Assembly (NCBI GenBank): GCA_035527715.1
Contig: DATKZY010000100.1
Span: forward strand, 1 to 63,548
Direction of reading: 5' to 3'
Length of the DNA stretch: 63,548 bases
DNA from: DSUN01 sp035527715
GTDB taxonomy: Bacteria; Planctomycetota; PUPC01; DSUN01
The position numbers were made by a program, and so were the translations under genes. The notes under the pieces are model-generated. The model was not told the DNA's origin, did no database searches, and worked only from the letters and a program-made list of their open reading frames with translations. Below, in pieces: positions 34,072 through 43,173 of this stretch; position 1 is the first letter of the stretch; every line of letters starts with the position of its first letter.

Positions 34072-35061
34072 CTACGCCACGACAATGGAGTTCTCCGCGC
34101 CGCACGAGGCGCACAGGGCGCCCGTGAGGCCGACCACCCGCACCTGGTAGCCCCGCCGGGTGATCAAGGTGGCCCCGCACTGGTGGCACCTGGTGCTCGA
34201 CCCCGCGTCGCTGTAGCAGTTGCCCAGGTAGACGTAGCGCAGGTGCTTCGAGACGATGGCGTGCGCCCGCTGGAGGGTCTCCACCGGGGTCGGCGGCGCC
34301 TTGAGCTTGTGGCGGGGAAAGTAGGCGGAGAGGTGCATGGGCACGTGCGCTCCCAACTCGCCCGCGACCCAGCGCCCAAGCTCGTCGAACTCCTCGTCGG
34401 TGTCGTTGTGGCCTGGGACGACGAGGTTGGTGACCTCGAGGTGGGTCCGGCGCGAGGCGGCCCGGGCGTTCGCCAGCACCGGCTCTAACGTCCCACGGCA
34501 CAAGCGCTTATAGAACTCGGGGCGGATCGCTTTGATGTCCAGGTTCATCGCGTCAACGTAGGGTAGCAGCTCCTCGAAGGGCTCGGGGCTGGCGTAGCCG
34601 TTGCTGACCAGGACGTTGACGAGGCCGGCCTCGCGGGCCAGCTTGGCGGTCTCGAGCACGTATTCGAACCAGATGAGCGGCTCGTTGTACGTGTAGGCAA
34701 TGCCGATGGAGCCCTCGCGCCGCGCCGCCTGGACGGCTGCGGCGCTCTTCAGCGGCGAGGTCGCCGCGTCGGCCTGCGAGATCCCCCAGTTCTGGCAGAA
34801 CTCGCAGGCGAAGTTGCACCCGCGCGTGCCCAGCGACAGAATGCTGCTCCCGGGGTGGAAGTGGTACAGCGGCTTCTTCTCGATCGGGTCCATGGCGACC
34901 GAGGTGACCTGCTCGTAGATTTCCGAGTAGAGCGTGCCCGCGCGGTTCCTTCGCACGCCGCAGAGGCCGACCCGTCCCTCGGCGATGACGCAGTTGTGGG
35001 GGCAGAGGTGGCACTGGACACGTGCCTCGCCGCGCTTGTCGTAGTAGGCGGCTTCCTTCAT
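34072..35061 (-). CDS. amrS: AmmeMemoRadiSam system radical SAM enzyme
   Basis: A 329-residue radical SAM protein of the AmmeMemoRadiSam type. An N-terminal zinc-like cluster region (CHLCPHNCVIAEGRVGLCGVR) precedes GTRGCNFACEFCQNWGIS, carrying the CxxxCxxC ligands of the catalytic [4Fe-4S] cluster. A C-terminal ribbon has CHQCG and CASCG. The family resembles glycyl-radical-enzyme activases but its reaction is not settled; partners AMMECR1 and Memo are not in the window. Its start overlaps the nrdG stop by 4 nt (ATGA), making it the last gene of the anaerobic ribonucleotide reductase operon, so a link to NrdD or to anaerobic metabolism is plausible. Confidence 0.92.
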   Translation of the reverse strand: MKEAAYYDKRGEARVQCHLCPHNCVIAEGRVGLCGVRRNRAGTLYSEIYEQVTSVAMDPIEKKPLYHFHPGSSILSLGTRGCNFACEFCQNWGISQADAATSPLKSAAAVQAARREGSIGIAYTYNEPLIWFEYVLETAKLAREAGLVNVLVSNGYASPEPFEELLPYVDAMNLDIKAIRPEFYKRLCRGTLEPVLANARAASRRTHLEVTNLVVPGHNDTDEEFDELGRWVAGELGAHVPMHLSAYFPRHKLKAPPTPVETLQRAHAIVSKHLRYVYLGNCYSDAGSSTRCHQCGATLITRRGYQVRVVGLTGALCASCGAENSIVVA

Positions 35062-35801
35062 CGGGTGCGTCCGCGGGCGAGGGCTTCGCCCCTGAGGCGG
35101 CAGCCGGCGACGAATTCGGTGGCGGCGGAGGCCATGTCGCGCAACTGGTCGCGCGAAAACGGCCGCAGCTCCTGGTACGCAGGGTCAATGCAGTTCAGCG
35201 GCGCGAACTGCTGGAGGACCAGGGTCTCGGCGGGGCCGAGCTCGCGGGCGATCTCGATGATGTCGCGGGCACAGTGAAGGCCGGGCACCACGGTGGTGCG
35301 GAATTCGTGCTCGATCCCGCGCGAGCGCAGGAGCCCGATCGTCGCGCGGACAGCCTCGGGGTCCACCGGCACACCGGCCGCCGCGCTGTAGCGCTCGTCG
35401 AGCGGCGCTTTGATGTCCAACGCCACGGAGTTGACCAGCCCGGCATCCATCAGCTCGCGAACCACCTCGGGGCGCGAGCCGTTGGTGTCGAGCTTGATCC
35501 CCGCCAGATGCTCGCGGAGCACGCCGAGGAGGCCGGCGAGCCCCTCGTGCAGCGTGGCCTCGCCGCCCGAAACCACCGCGCCATCCACCCAGCCCCGGTT
35601 GGCCTGGAGGTGCTCGACGATGGAACCGAGGGACACGTCGGGGATCTCGTCGGGCCGCAGCACCAGGTCGCTGGCGTGGCAGAACGGGCACCGGAAGTTG
35701 CACCCTGGCAGGAACAGCGCGCAACTCACCCGTCCTTCCCACTCAATCAGGCTGGTGGGCAGGAAGCCTTTGATCCGGGGAAGCCCATCACTCATCGGCA
35801 A
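35058..35801 (-). CDS. nrdG: Anaerobic ribonucleoside-triphosphate reductase activating protein
   Basis: A 247-residue radical SAM activase of the NrdG type. It cleaves SAM and installs the glycyl radical on NrdD. The cluster motif is CNFRCPFC within LFLPGCNFRCPFCHASDL, followed by VSGGEATLHEGL (GGE motif contacting SAM). It is longer than E. coli NrdG (about 154 residues) and resembles the longer form found with many archaeal and anaerobe NrdD proteins. It lies downstream of nrdD and the thioredoxin-like gene, on the same strand, and overlaps amrS by 4 nt. Confidence 0.93.
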   Translation of the reverse strand: MPMSDGLPRIKGFLPTSLIEWEGRVSCALFLPGCNFRCPFCHASDLVLRPDEIPDVSLGSIVEHLQANRGWVDGAVVSGGEATLHEGLAGLLGVLREHLAGIKLDTNGSRPEVVRELMDAGLVNSVALDIKAPLDERYSAAAGVPVDPEAVRATIGLLRSRGIEHEFRTTVVPGLHCARDIIEIARELGPAETLVLQQFAPLNCIDPAYQELRPFSRDQLRDMASAATEFVAGCRLRGEALARGRTR

Positions 35802-35848
35802 CGTTCCCAGGCCACGGCACGGTCACGAGCGACGCACCCAGGCGTGTC

Positions 35849-36124
35849 TCAGGCGGTTCCTGCGAAATGCTGCTTCAGCTCCAGACTGTCGGGGACCACG
35901 CCATCCCAGCGCACCAGGTCGCGCCCGTTGTCCTTGATAATCGTCGTCGGGACATCGAAGACGTCGCAGAAGGCGCCCTCGGCCATGCCGTCCACGGTGT
36001 CCATGTCGAAGAAGGTCATGCTCACCGCTTCGAGCAGGCCCAGCTTCTCGATGAAGTGCTGGACCTTGTGCTTGGTGCTCTCGCACTTGCCACAGTTCTG
36101 CTTGCCGAATACGCGGATTTCCAT
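35849..36124 (-). CDS. Thioredoxin/glutaredoxin-like protein of the anaerobic RNR operon
   Basis: A 91-residue thioredoxin-fold protein starting MEIRVFGKQNCGKC with a CxxC redox motif (Cys11-Gly-Lys-Cys14), and DVPTTII as the cis-Pro segment. Class III reductases use formate or a thioredoxin system as reductant; the position between nrdD and nrdG suggests this protein donates electrons to NrdD. It starts at the ATG at 36122-36124, 11 nt after nrdD. Length is normal for NrdH- or glutaredoxin-like proteins, but it has no specific NrdH signature. Confidence 0.85.
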   Translation of the reverse strand: MEIRVFGKQNCGKCESTKHKVQHFIEKLGLLEAVSMTFFDMDTVDGMAEGAFCDVFDVPTTIIKDNGRDLVRWDGVVPDSLELKQHFAGTA

Positions 36125-36135
36125 GTGCAGGCCCT

Positions 36136-38562
36136 CTAGACGGTGAGTTTCTCGGGGATCGGGGACTGGGCGACGGGGAGGACGTAGCGCCCGGCGTGGC
36201 GGTCGCGCAGCTCGCCGATCTTGCTCTTGTTCCAGTTGGTGATGCGGCTGTAGTAGCCCACGATGCGGGTGAGGCCGTGGACATCGGGAGAGTCGCAGAC
36301 CGGACACGTGTCGTGCAGTCCCACCTCCATGCGGTGGCACGCGCTGCACACGGTGAACTCGGGCGAGATGGTGAGTTGCGCGCAGCGCGTCTGCTCGAAG
36401 GTCTTGCGGACCAGGTTCAGGACGCTTGCGGCGGGCGGCAGCTCCTCGCCCACGAAGGCGTGGATGATGGCGCCGGACTCGATCATGGAGTGGAACTTGC
36501 TCTGGGTGCGGATGCGAGTCACGATGTCCACCGGGGCGTCGGCCCGCAGGTGAATGGAGTTCGTGTAGTAGAACTCGTCGCGATCGATGTTGCCCTTGAT
36601 CACCTCGCGGGCCTCGGGAAAGTTGCGCAGGTCCACCTTGGCCATGCGGCGGGCGGCGCTCTCGGCCGGGCTTTCTTCGAGGGAGAGCTTGAGGCCGAGG
36701 CGCTTGCCGTCGCTCTTGGCCTTGAAGTACATGTGCGAGATGACCTTGAGGCCGAGCTTGAGGGCCGCCTCGCTCTCGTGAAGCTCCTCGCCGGTGAGGA
36801 ACTGGATGGCCTCGTTGAGGCCGAGCAGGCCGATGATGTAGGTGCACTTGTCGAGGTCCACGTAGGGCCGGCCGTCGAGTGCCGGCTTGCCGATCTGCCA
36901 CAGGGGCATCGCGGGCGAGCTCATCAGCTTGGCGATGAAGCCGCGCTTCTCGATGTGGGCCTGCACCGCGATGTCCATCATCGCCTCGATCTCCCGGATG
37001 AACTCGTCCACGTGCCCGCGGCCGGCGCGGTAGGCGGCCTGGGGCAGGTTCACCGTCACGTCCTGGAAGCCGCAGAAGCGCATGCTCTCCAGATGCTTGA
37101 TCATGTACACGTCGTCTATGGCCGTCCGCAGGCGGCAGCAGGCGCTCAGAGTCACCTCGTCGCGGTCGAAGACGAAGTACGGCACGCCGTTCTCGCTGGC
37201 GATCTGGCAGGCATATTCGAGGAGCTCGAACTGCTTGGGGTCGCGGAACGTGTCGGCGTTGACGTGGAAGTCGCACTTGGGGAAGGCGAAGATGTGGCCG
37301 TTCTGGTCGCCGGCGCGCCAGGTGTCGAGCATCGCTCGCGTGAAGAGGCGGGCGGTCTCCGCGTAGTCCCCGTAGGTCTTCCCGGTGTACTGTCCGCCCG
37401 GCCCGATCGCCGGCACGTCCCACAGGTACCGCGGCACGCCCGAGTGGATGTTGAAGTCCAGGAACAGGGTCTGCCCGCCCCGCGAGAAGGCGCTCTGCGA
37501 CCCCGAGAACACCAGGTGCTGGGCCTCCTGGCACATCTCCTTGTAGCCCATGCCCTCGAGGTACGGGGCGTAGAGCACGTTGATGTAGCCGACCCCGAGC
37601 GCGCCGGCGTAGTAGGCCTGCATCGAGGCCAGGAAGGTGTTGAGGTGGCCGGTGAGCGTGCGCGCGTGCTTGGCCGGGGCCGACGAGGTGTCGAGGTTGC
37701 ACAGCGACAGGCCGTATTTCTTGATGTATTCGAGGGAGTGCGACGAGCAGTAGACGCGCGTGGGATAGCCCAGGTCGTGGAGGTGGACCTTGGCGGCGAG
37801 ATGAGCGTCGGCCACGTCGCGCGAGAAGACCTCCTGGAGCGCGTACTGCTTCAGCGTGGTCTCGGCGATTGCCAGGTTGATGGCCTCGGGGTTGTTGGCC
37901 CCGATGTTCGAGTTCTCCTTCGACTTCGAGAAGACCAGCTCCTCGAGGTCGTACTTGGGGATGCCGATGGACTTCTGGCGCTCCAGCTTGGCGGCCAGCC
38001 CGCGCTCGAAGAGCTCGTTGTCCACCAGCTCGCGAATGAGCGCGGTCGAGATGCGGTTGAGCCCGGAGTCGAAGATCTTGCGCTCGACGGCCCGCGCGAT
38101 GTCGAACGCCACGCGCTGGTCCATCTGCGCCTCGTCCACCAGCGCGCTCGCGATCCGCCGGCGGTCCCACGGCAGCAGCTCGTCGCGCGTCCCGGGATCC
38201 ACCAGCAGCGTGATGTCGGTCGAGCCGCCGCCCGCGCCGTCGCGGATGGGCTTGCGGACGCGCACCGAGTCGCGGCGCCGCGCCCGGCGCTCGCGGTAGA
38301 GGATGTACGCCTTCGCCGTCCGCGCGTGCCCCGTCTCGATCAGGACCCGCTCGACCACGTCCTGGATGTCCTCGATGCCGGGCGCGCGCCCGTCGAACTC
38401 GCGCTCGAGGAACATGGTGGCGACGCCGGCCAACTCGTCGGCCAACTGGCGGTCTTGCCCGCCCACGGCCTGCGCGGCCTTGAAGACCGCGTCGGCGATC
38501 TTCGATTCGTCAAAGGGCACCCGGCGCCCGTCGCGCTTACGAACCTCTTGAATCTTTGCCAT
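36136..38562 (-). CDS. nrdD: Anaerobic (class III) ribonucleoside-triphosphate reductase
   Basis: An 808-residue class III reductase that makes deoxynucleotides under anaerobic conditions with a glycyl radical. An ATP-cone (about 3-95, starting IQEVRKRDGRRVPFDESKI) is the allosteric site. The barrel has SLCNLDTSS, which likely carries an active-site cysteine. A C-terminal zinc ribbon (CSACHR, CPVCDSPD) precedes the glycyl radical loop RIVGYYSRITNWNKSK. All catalytic landmarks are present, so the enzyme should be active. Its start overlaps the end of nrdR by 26 nt, implying tight coupling, and it is followed by the thioredoxin-like gene, nrdG and amrS. Confidence 0.96.
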   Translation of the reverse strand: MAKIQEVRKRDGRRVPFDESKIADAVFKAAQAVGGQDRQLADELAGVATMFLEREFDGRAPGIEDIQDVVERVLIETGHARTAKAYILYRERRARRRDSVRVRKPIRDGAGGGSTDITLLVDPGTRDELLPWDRRRIASALVDEAQMDQRVAFDIARAVERKIFDSGLNRISTALIRELVDNELFERGLAAKLERQKSIGIPKYDLEELVFSKSKENSNIGANNPEAINLAIAETTLKQYALQEVFSRDVADAHLAAKVHLHDLGYPTRVYCSSHSLEYIKKYGLSLCNLDTSSAPAKHARTLTGHLNTFLASMQAYYAGALGVGYINVLYAPYLEGMGYKEMCQEAQHLVFSGSQSAFSRGGQTLFLDFNIHSGVPRYLWDVPAIGPGGQYTGKTYGDYAETARLFTRAMLDTWRAGDQNGHIFAFPKCDFHVNADTFRDPKQFELLEYACQIASENGVPYFVFDRDEVTLSACCRLRTAIDDVYMIKHLESMRFCGFQDVTVNLPQAAYRAGRGHVDEFIREIEAMMDIAVQAHIEKRGFIAKLMSSPAMPLWQIGKPALDGRPYVDLDKCTYIIGLLGLNEAIQFLTGEELHESEAALKLGLKVISHMYFKAKSDGKRLGLKLSLEESPAESAARRMAKVDLRNFPEAREVIKGNIDRDEFYYTNSIHLRADAPVDIVTRIRTQSKFHSMIESGAIIHAFVGEELPPAASVLNLVRKTFEQTRCAQLTISPEFTVCSACHRMEVGLHDTCPVCDSPDVHGLTRIVGYYSRITNWNKSKIGELRDRHAGRYVLPVAQSPIPEKLTV

Positions 38563-39025
38563 TGGCTCGTGCTCTCCTCTCCAACATCGGTCGCAACTCC
38601 TCGAGGAATTGACTGATGTCCTTGAAGGCCCGGTACACGGACGCGAAGCGGACGTAGGCCACCTGGTCGAGCTCGCGCAGGTGTTGCATCACCATCTCGC
38701 CGATTTGCCGGGACGACACTTCGCGGTCCGCGACGTCGGCCAGCTTCCGCTCGATCTCCTGCACGATGCGCTCGAGGGCCTCGGTGGGCACCGGGCGCTT
38801 CTCGCACGCCTTCATCAGCCCCTCGAGGACCTTGCGCCGGTCGAACGGCTGCCGCGTGCCGTCCTTCTTCACCACCCGCAACGGGATCTCCTCGATCCGC
38901 TCGTAGGTCGTGTAGCGCCGCCCGCACTCCAGGCACTCGCGGCGGCGACGAATCACCCCGCCCGCCTCCGAGCCCCGGGAGTCCACCACCTTGTCGTTAT
39001 CGGCTTTGCAGAATGGGCAACGCAT
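38537..39025 (-). CDS. nrdR: Transcriptional repressor NrdR
   Basis: A 162-residue NrdR with a zinc ribbon (MRCPFCKADNDKVVDSR then CLECGRRYTTYER) and an ATP-cone domain (about 48-140). NrdR senses ATP and dATP and represses ribonucleotide reductase genes by binding NrdR boxes. The start is the ATG at 39023-39025; the frame is open further upstream but those residues are not NrdR-like. As first gene of the nrdRD operon it probably autoregulates. I could not find a convincing pair of NrdR boxes near the promoter at 39444-39471. Confidence 0.96.
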   Translation of the reverse strand: MRCPFCKADNDKVVDSRGSEAGGVIRRRRECLECGRRYTTYERIEEIPLRVVKKDGTRQPFDRRKVLEGLMKACEKRPVPTEALERIVQEIERKLADVADREVSSRQIGEMVMQHLRELDQVAYVRFASVYRAFKDISQFLEELRPMLERRARANGKDSRGS

Positions 39026-39443
39026 GGCTTTGGCTCCAATCTCCCACGAGGTATCGAGGTGCGCCAAGCATCGTCGCGCGCCCGACGCCACTCCGTGGCC
39101 GGCACGCTCCTCGCCACGCATCCGACCCCGGCTGCGGGCGAGAGGACGGGGACAGTGGGTTGAGGCACGCTCCCTCGGGCGAGGGCAGGTGCGGGCCAGC
39201 ACGGGGAACGTGGTCAATTCTGGCCCAGCATCTCGGCGTCAGTTTCTCGCCCGACCCAACATCCAGCGGGCGAGGCCACTCCTCGCCCATCGGCGCGCCT
39301 GGGACTCTGTCGCGATACCGGTCCTCGCTTCCCTGGTTTCTATGACTACCGGCCGCCAGCGCCGATGGGCAGGATACGCCCAAGCCGCGCCCCGCAGGGC
39401 AACCACAGGATGTTGGGTGCTTCGCGCACCCGATGCGCTCTAG

Positions 39444-39471
39444 ATTGTAGCGCGAAACCCAAAAGTGTCAA
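39444..39471 (-). promoter_or_regulatory. Promoter of the nrdR-nrdD operon
   Basis: On the minus strand a perfect TTGACA (39466-39471), 16 bp, then TACAAT (39444-39449). It would give a leader of about 410 nt before nrdR. The 643-base gap 39026-39668 contains this promoter in an AT-richer stretch (39440-39540), and no gene or repeat that I can recognise. Confidence 0.55.
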
Positions 39472-39668
39472 CCAGAAATTCTCGAAAAACCCATGCGATT
39501 TTCTAACGTTCTCCTGAAGAAAATTGCACTCGCGGCACCCCCTGATCCCGCGTGATCCGGGTCGCTATGGGGTGACCCAGATCATGCACGCCCCAGACTC
39601 GGCCGCGCCCTCCGCATCACGGACCAGTCTTCCCTGTGAATTCTCCCATCCCGCCCAGCCGCCGACGC

Positions 39669-42371
39669 TCAGCCGACGACGATGTTCACGAGCCGGCCCG
39701 GCACGACGACCACGCGCCGCACGGTCTTGCCGGCGATGAGTCCCTTCACCCGCTCGTCGGCCAGCGCCGCGGCCTCCAGGGCAGCCGCTTCCACCCCGGC
39801 GGGGACAAGGACCTTGGACCGCAGCTTGCCGTTGACCTGGACGGGGACCTCGATTTCTTCCTCCTTCGCGGCCTCGGCGTCATAGGTCGGCCACGGATTG
39901 CGGAAGATGCTGGGCGCGCCGCCCAATCGCCCCCAGAGCTCCTCGCAGATGTGCGGGGCGAACGGTGCAAGGCACTGGACGGCCAGCGAGAGCGCCTCTT
40001 TCACCGCCCCCGGGTGCCCGGCCTTCTCCGCGCGGTCGCGCAACTCATTCGTCAGCTCCATGATGCCCGCGATCGCCGTGTTGAAGCGGAACGGCGGCTC
40101 GAACGCGTCGGTCACGCGCTTGAGAATCTGGTGGGCCTTCCGCCGCAGTGCCCTCGAATCGGGGTCGGAGGGTTGCGCAGCCGAGGGCGGCTGTGCCACA
40201 TCCCTCAACCGTTCCGCCCAGCCCGTCACCGCGTCCCAGAACCGGTTGAGGAACCGATGAATGCCGATCACCCCCTCGTCCGTGTACACGACGTCCTGGT
40301 CGGCCGGCCCCACGAACAGAATGTAGGAGTGCACGGCGTCGGCGCCGGACTTCTCGAACAACTCGTCGGGCGACACGCCGTTGAACTTGCTCTTCGACAT
40401 CTTAGCCATTTCGACGCGCACGGGCCAGCCGTCGCTCTTCCGCACGAGGCCCTCGATGTCCACTTCGGCGGGGCGCAGCCATTGGCGGTCGAGGACCACG
40501 GGCGCGCCGTCGCTCGTGCGCGTCGCCGTGCCGTCCCCGTGCTTGCTCACCTGCTCCTCGGGCACGGGCTCTTTGGTGCCCTTGAGGCAATGGCAGTCGG
40601 CCCGGTACGCCGGGGCGCACACCATGCCCTGGCAGAAGAGCCGCTCGAACGGCTCGTCGAAGGCCAGGAGCCCCAGGTCGTGGAGCACCATCGTGAAGAA
40701 GCGGGCGTAGATGAGGTGCATCGTCGCGTGCTCGTGGCCGCCCACGTACTGGTGAACGGGGAGCCACGCGTCGCACAGCGCCCGGTCGAACGCCCCGTCG
40801 TCCTTCCGCGGCGTCACGTAGCGGAGGAAGTACCACGAGGAATCCACGAAGGTGTCCATCGTGTCGGTCTCGCGGCGGGCGGGGCCGCCGCACTTCGGGC
40901 ACGTGGCGTTCACGAACTCGGCGCAGCGGGCGAGGGGCGATTCGCCGGTCGGCTTGAACTCGACGTTTGGCGGCAGCTCCACGGGGAGCTGGTCCTCGGG
41001 CACGGGGACCTCGCCGCACGTGTCGCAGTAGACGATGGGGATGGGCGCGCCCCAGTAGCGCTGGCGCGAGAGCAGCCAGTCGCGCAGCCGATAGCTCACG
41101 GTGAAGTCGCCCACGCCGTGGTCCTTGGCATACTGCGTCATCGCCCGCTTGGCCTCTTCGTTGGGCATCCCGTCGAAGGGGCCGGAGTTCACCTGCACCC
41201 CAGGGTCAATGTAGGCCGCCGGCATCGTGTCGGGGTCGAGCGTCTCGCCTTCGGGCTGGATGACGACTTTGATGGGAATCCCGTATTCGCGGGCGAACAG
41301 GAAGTCGCGCTGGTCGTGCGCGGGCACGCCCATGACGGCGCCCGTGCCATAGTGCATCAGGGCGTAGTTGGTGACCCAGATCTCGGCCTTCGAGGCGTCG
41401 AACGGGTTGACGACGTAGTGCCCCGTGGGAATGCCTTCCTTCTTGCTCTCCTCGCTCGTGCGCTCGATGGCGGACTGCATGCGCAGGCGCTTCACCACGT
41501 CGAGCAGCTCGGCCCGTCGCGGGTTGTTGGCCAGCAGCTTCTCGACGTGCGGGTGCTCGGGGGCGATGGCCATGAAGGTCACGCCATAGGTCGTGTCGGG
41601 CCGAGTCGTGAAGACGGGCATCCCCTGGCCGTCCAGCGGCGTGCCGGGCGCCGAGAGGGTGAAGTCGAGCCGCGCGCCCTCGCTCCGCCCGATCCACTCC
41701 TGCTGCATCTTCAGCACGCTGTCGGGCCACTTGCCCGCGAGCTTCGCGTGGCCGTCGAGCAGCCGCTGGGCGTAGCGCGACATGGCGAAGAACCACTGCT
41801 CGAGGTCGCGCTGCTCGACCGGCGTGCCGCAGCGCTCGCAGCCGCTGTCGTGCACCTGCTCGTTCGCCAGCACGGTCTGGCACGAGGGACACCAGTTCAC
41901 GGGCGCCATCTTCTTGAAGGCCAGGCCCGCCTTGTAGAACTGGAGGAAGAGCCACTGCGTCCACTTGTAGTAGCCAGGGTGCGAGCAGGCGACCTCGCGG
42001 GTCCAGTCGTAGCCCCAGCCGGCGCGGATCATCTGCTGGCGCATCTTGTCAATGTTGCGCTTCGCCGACGCCGCGGGCGGCACCCTCGCCGCGATGGCGG
42101 CGTTCTCGGCGGGCAGCCCGAAGCTGTCCCAGCCCATCGGCGTCAGCACGTTCTCGCCACGCATCAGGTGGTAGCGGACAACGCTGTCGCCGATGCTGTA
42201 GCAGATCACGTGCCCCATGTGCAGCGCCCCGCTCGGGTAGGGGTACATGGTCAGCACGTAGTAGGGCGGGCGCGAGGTGTCGGACGTGTCGCAGCGGAAC
42301 AGGCCGGTCTCGTGCCAGAACCGCTGCCACTTTGCCTCGATCTCGGCGAACGGATACGACGCCTTGGCCAT
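39669..42371 (-). CDS. leuS: Leucyl-tRNA synthetase
   Basis: A 900-residue class Ia synthetase that charges tRNA-Leu. HIGH is present as YPSGALHMGHV and KMSKS as MAKMSKSKFNGV. Between them lies the CP1 editing domain (about 220-420, with TTRPDTTYGVTFMAIAPEHP), so mischarged Ile or norvaline should be edited. The zinc-binding region CPSCQTVLANEQV is present. The C-terminal anticodon-binding and tail domains end in VNGKLRSKVLVPAG. It starts at the ATG at 42369-42371 with AGGAGG directly upstream. It appears monocistronic, with its own promoter at 42409-42437. Confidence 0.97.
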   Translation of the reverse strand: MAKASYPFAEIEAKWQRFWHETGLFRCDTSDTSRPPYYVLTMYPYPSGALHMGHVICYSIGDSVVRYHLMRGENVLTPMGWDSFGLPAENAAIAARVPPAASAKRNIDKMRQQMIRAGWGYDWTREVACSHPGYYKWTQWLFLQFYKAGLAFKKMAPVNWCPSCQTVLANEQVHDSGCERCGTPVEQRDLEQWFFAMSRYAQRLLDGHAKLAGKWPDSVLKMQQEWIGRSEGARLDFTLSAPGTPLDGQGMPVFTTRPDTTYGVTFMAIAPEHPHVEKLLANNPRRAELLDVVKRLRMQSAIERTSEESKKEGIPTGHYVVNPFDASKAEIWVTNYALMHYGTGAVMGVPAHDQRDFLFAREYGIPIKVVIQPEGETLDPDTMPAAYIDPGVQVNSGPFDGMPNEEAKRAMTQYAKDHGVGDFTVSYRLRDWLLSRQRYWGAPIPIVYCDTCGEVPVPEDQLPVELPPNVEFKPTGESPLARCAEFVNATCPKCGGPARRETDTMDTFVDSSWYFLRYVTPRKDDGAFDRALCDAWLPVHQYVGGHEHATMHLIYARFFTMVLHDLGLLAFDEPFERLFCQGMVCAPAYRADCHCLKGTKEPVPEEQVSKHGDGTATRTSDGAPVVLDRQWLRPAEVDIEGLVRKSDGWPVRVEMAKMSKSKFNGVSPDELFEKSGADAVHSYILFVGPADQDVVYTDEGVIGIHRFLNRFWDAVTGWAERLRDVAQPPSAAQPSDPDSRALRRKAHQILKRVTDAFEPPFRFNTAIAGIMELTNELRDRAEKAGHPGAVKEALSLAVQCLAPFAPHICEELWGRLGGAPSIFRNPWPTYDAEAAKEEEIEVPVQVNGKLRSKVLVPAGVEAAALEAAALADERVKGLIAGKTVRRVVVVPGRLVNIVVG

Positions 42372-42408
42372 CGGTGCCTCCTGGCTCAGCCTCAAGCAGC
42401 GAGTCGGG

Positions 42409-42437
42409 ATTATAGCACCCCATCCCACCGCGCGCAA
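42409..42437 (-). promoter_or_regulatory. Promoter of leuS
   Basis: On the minus strand TTGCGC (42432-42437), 17 bp, then TATAAT (42409-42414), about 38 nt upstream of leuS. Confidence 0.6.
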
Positions 42438-42456
42438 GACAATGAAAATCGCCGGC

Positions 42457-42521
42457 CGTGGAATCTCCTACGGTCAGGACCCGTGACAGGAACGCCCGAG
42501 AGGCACCCCTTGGGATCGCCA
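42457..42521. repeat. Short copy of the ATCTCCTACGGTCA repeat start
   Basis: GGAATCTCCTACGGTCA followed by CGTGAC..GAACGCCC matches 63279-63330, where it introduces the long palindromic element at the end of the window. Only the first 50 or so bases are shared. Confidence 0.55.
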
Positions 42522-42524
42522 TTG

Positions 42525-42750
42525 GGCCATCCTCGGCCTTTCGGCTCAGAGTCGCGCGGGGTTCTCCATTTCCTGCGCCCCGATTTGGCGATTCTCGGCC
42601 TTCCGGCTCAGGGTCATACAGACTCTACAGAGTCAACCACTTTTTCGCGCGGTGGGGCCAGGCCTCAACTTACTGCTTACCACCAAAGCACCGCCGGATG
42701 CCCCCTACAGGCTGTGGCTGCCTCCCGCCGAACCACAATCCGCTGAGTTT
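42525..42750. repeat. Dispersed CGGCTCAGAGTC repeat, copy 2
   Basis: Same block order and orientation as 18003-18265: TCGGCTCAGAGTCGCGCGGG, TTTGGCGATTCTCGG, CCGGCTCAGGGTCATACAG, CTTTTTCGCGCGG, CTACAGGCTGTGGCTG and AATCCGCTGAGTTTCC. Confidence 0.8.
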
Positions 42751-42910
42751 CCCAGTCTTCCCAGTCTTCCCGGTTCCTGGGGGAGGTCTCGTGACCCCCA
42801 CAGGTTGTGGGCACATCCACGACGAACCACAACATATCCCAAGTCCTCCAAGTCGTCCAACTCGTCCAAGTCGGCAGGTTCATGGGGGAGGTCTCGTGAG
42901 CCGGTCGAAG
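42750..42910. repeat. Two copies of a GGGGGAGGTCTCGTGA module with pyrimidine minisatellites
   Basis: CCCAGTCTTCCCAGTCTTCC and TCCAAGTCGTCCAACTCGTCC minisatellites each precede a shared GGTTC.TGGGGGAGGTCTCGTGA block (about 42770-42794 and 42878-42901). CACAGGTTGTGG in between resembles part of the dispersed repeat. Confidence 0.65.
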
Positions 42911-43173
42911 CGGGTCGCGTATGATACCATTCCCGCCCCCACCGAGCTTGCCTCGGTGGAGCGGAGGATTGGACACTACCCGGCGACGCCCCTCCCCGCA
43001 TCCCCCTCCCCGTCCGCCCGACGGCGGACGGGGAGGGGGTGAGGGGGTGGGGTGCGGCTCTCTCTAGTTGTCAATCCCTTGCCCCACCGACGCGAGGTCG
43101 GCGGGGGCAGGAACTTCAGCCAGCCGAACACTCACACGCCCACGAGCCGTTCCGTCGTCCTCGCCCGTCCCGT

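Noticed and set aside
36196..38616. Plus-strand open frame of 806 codons opposite nrdD
   Set aside because: Antisense shadow of a well-conserved gene; no independent support.
39026..39449. Cobalamin riboswitch in the nrdR leader (GGGAAGCGAGGACCGG and CGCGACAG fragments)
   Set aside because: Fragments are out of order relative to the B12-box consensus and no pairing framework could be drawn.
39636..42746. Plus-strand open frame of 1036 codons opposite leuS
   Set aside because: leuS is unmistakable on the other strand; the antisense frame has no motif, and low-complexity His/Val/Gly composition typical of shadows.
42750..42910. CRISPR array
   Set aside because: Repeat units are degenerate, vary in length and have no unique spacers of constant size; no cas genes are in the window.
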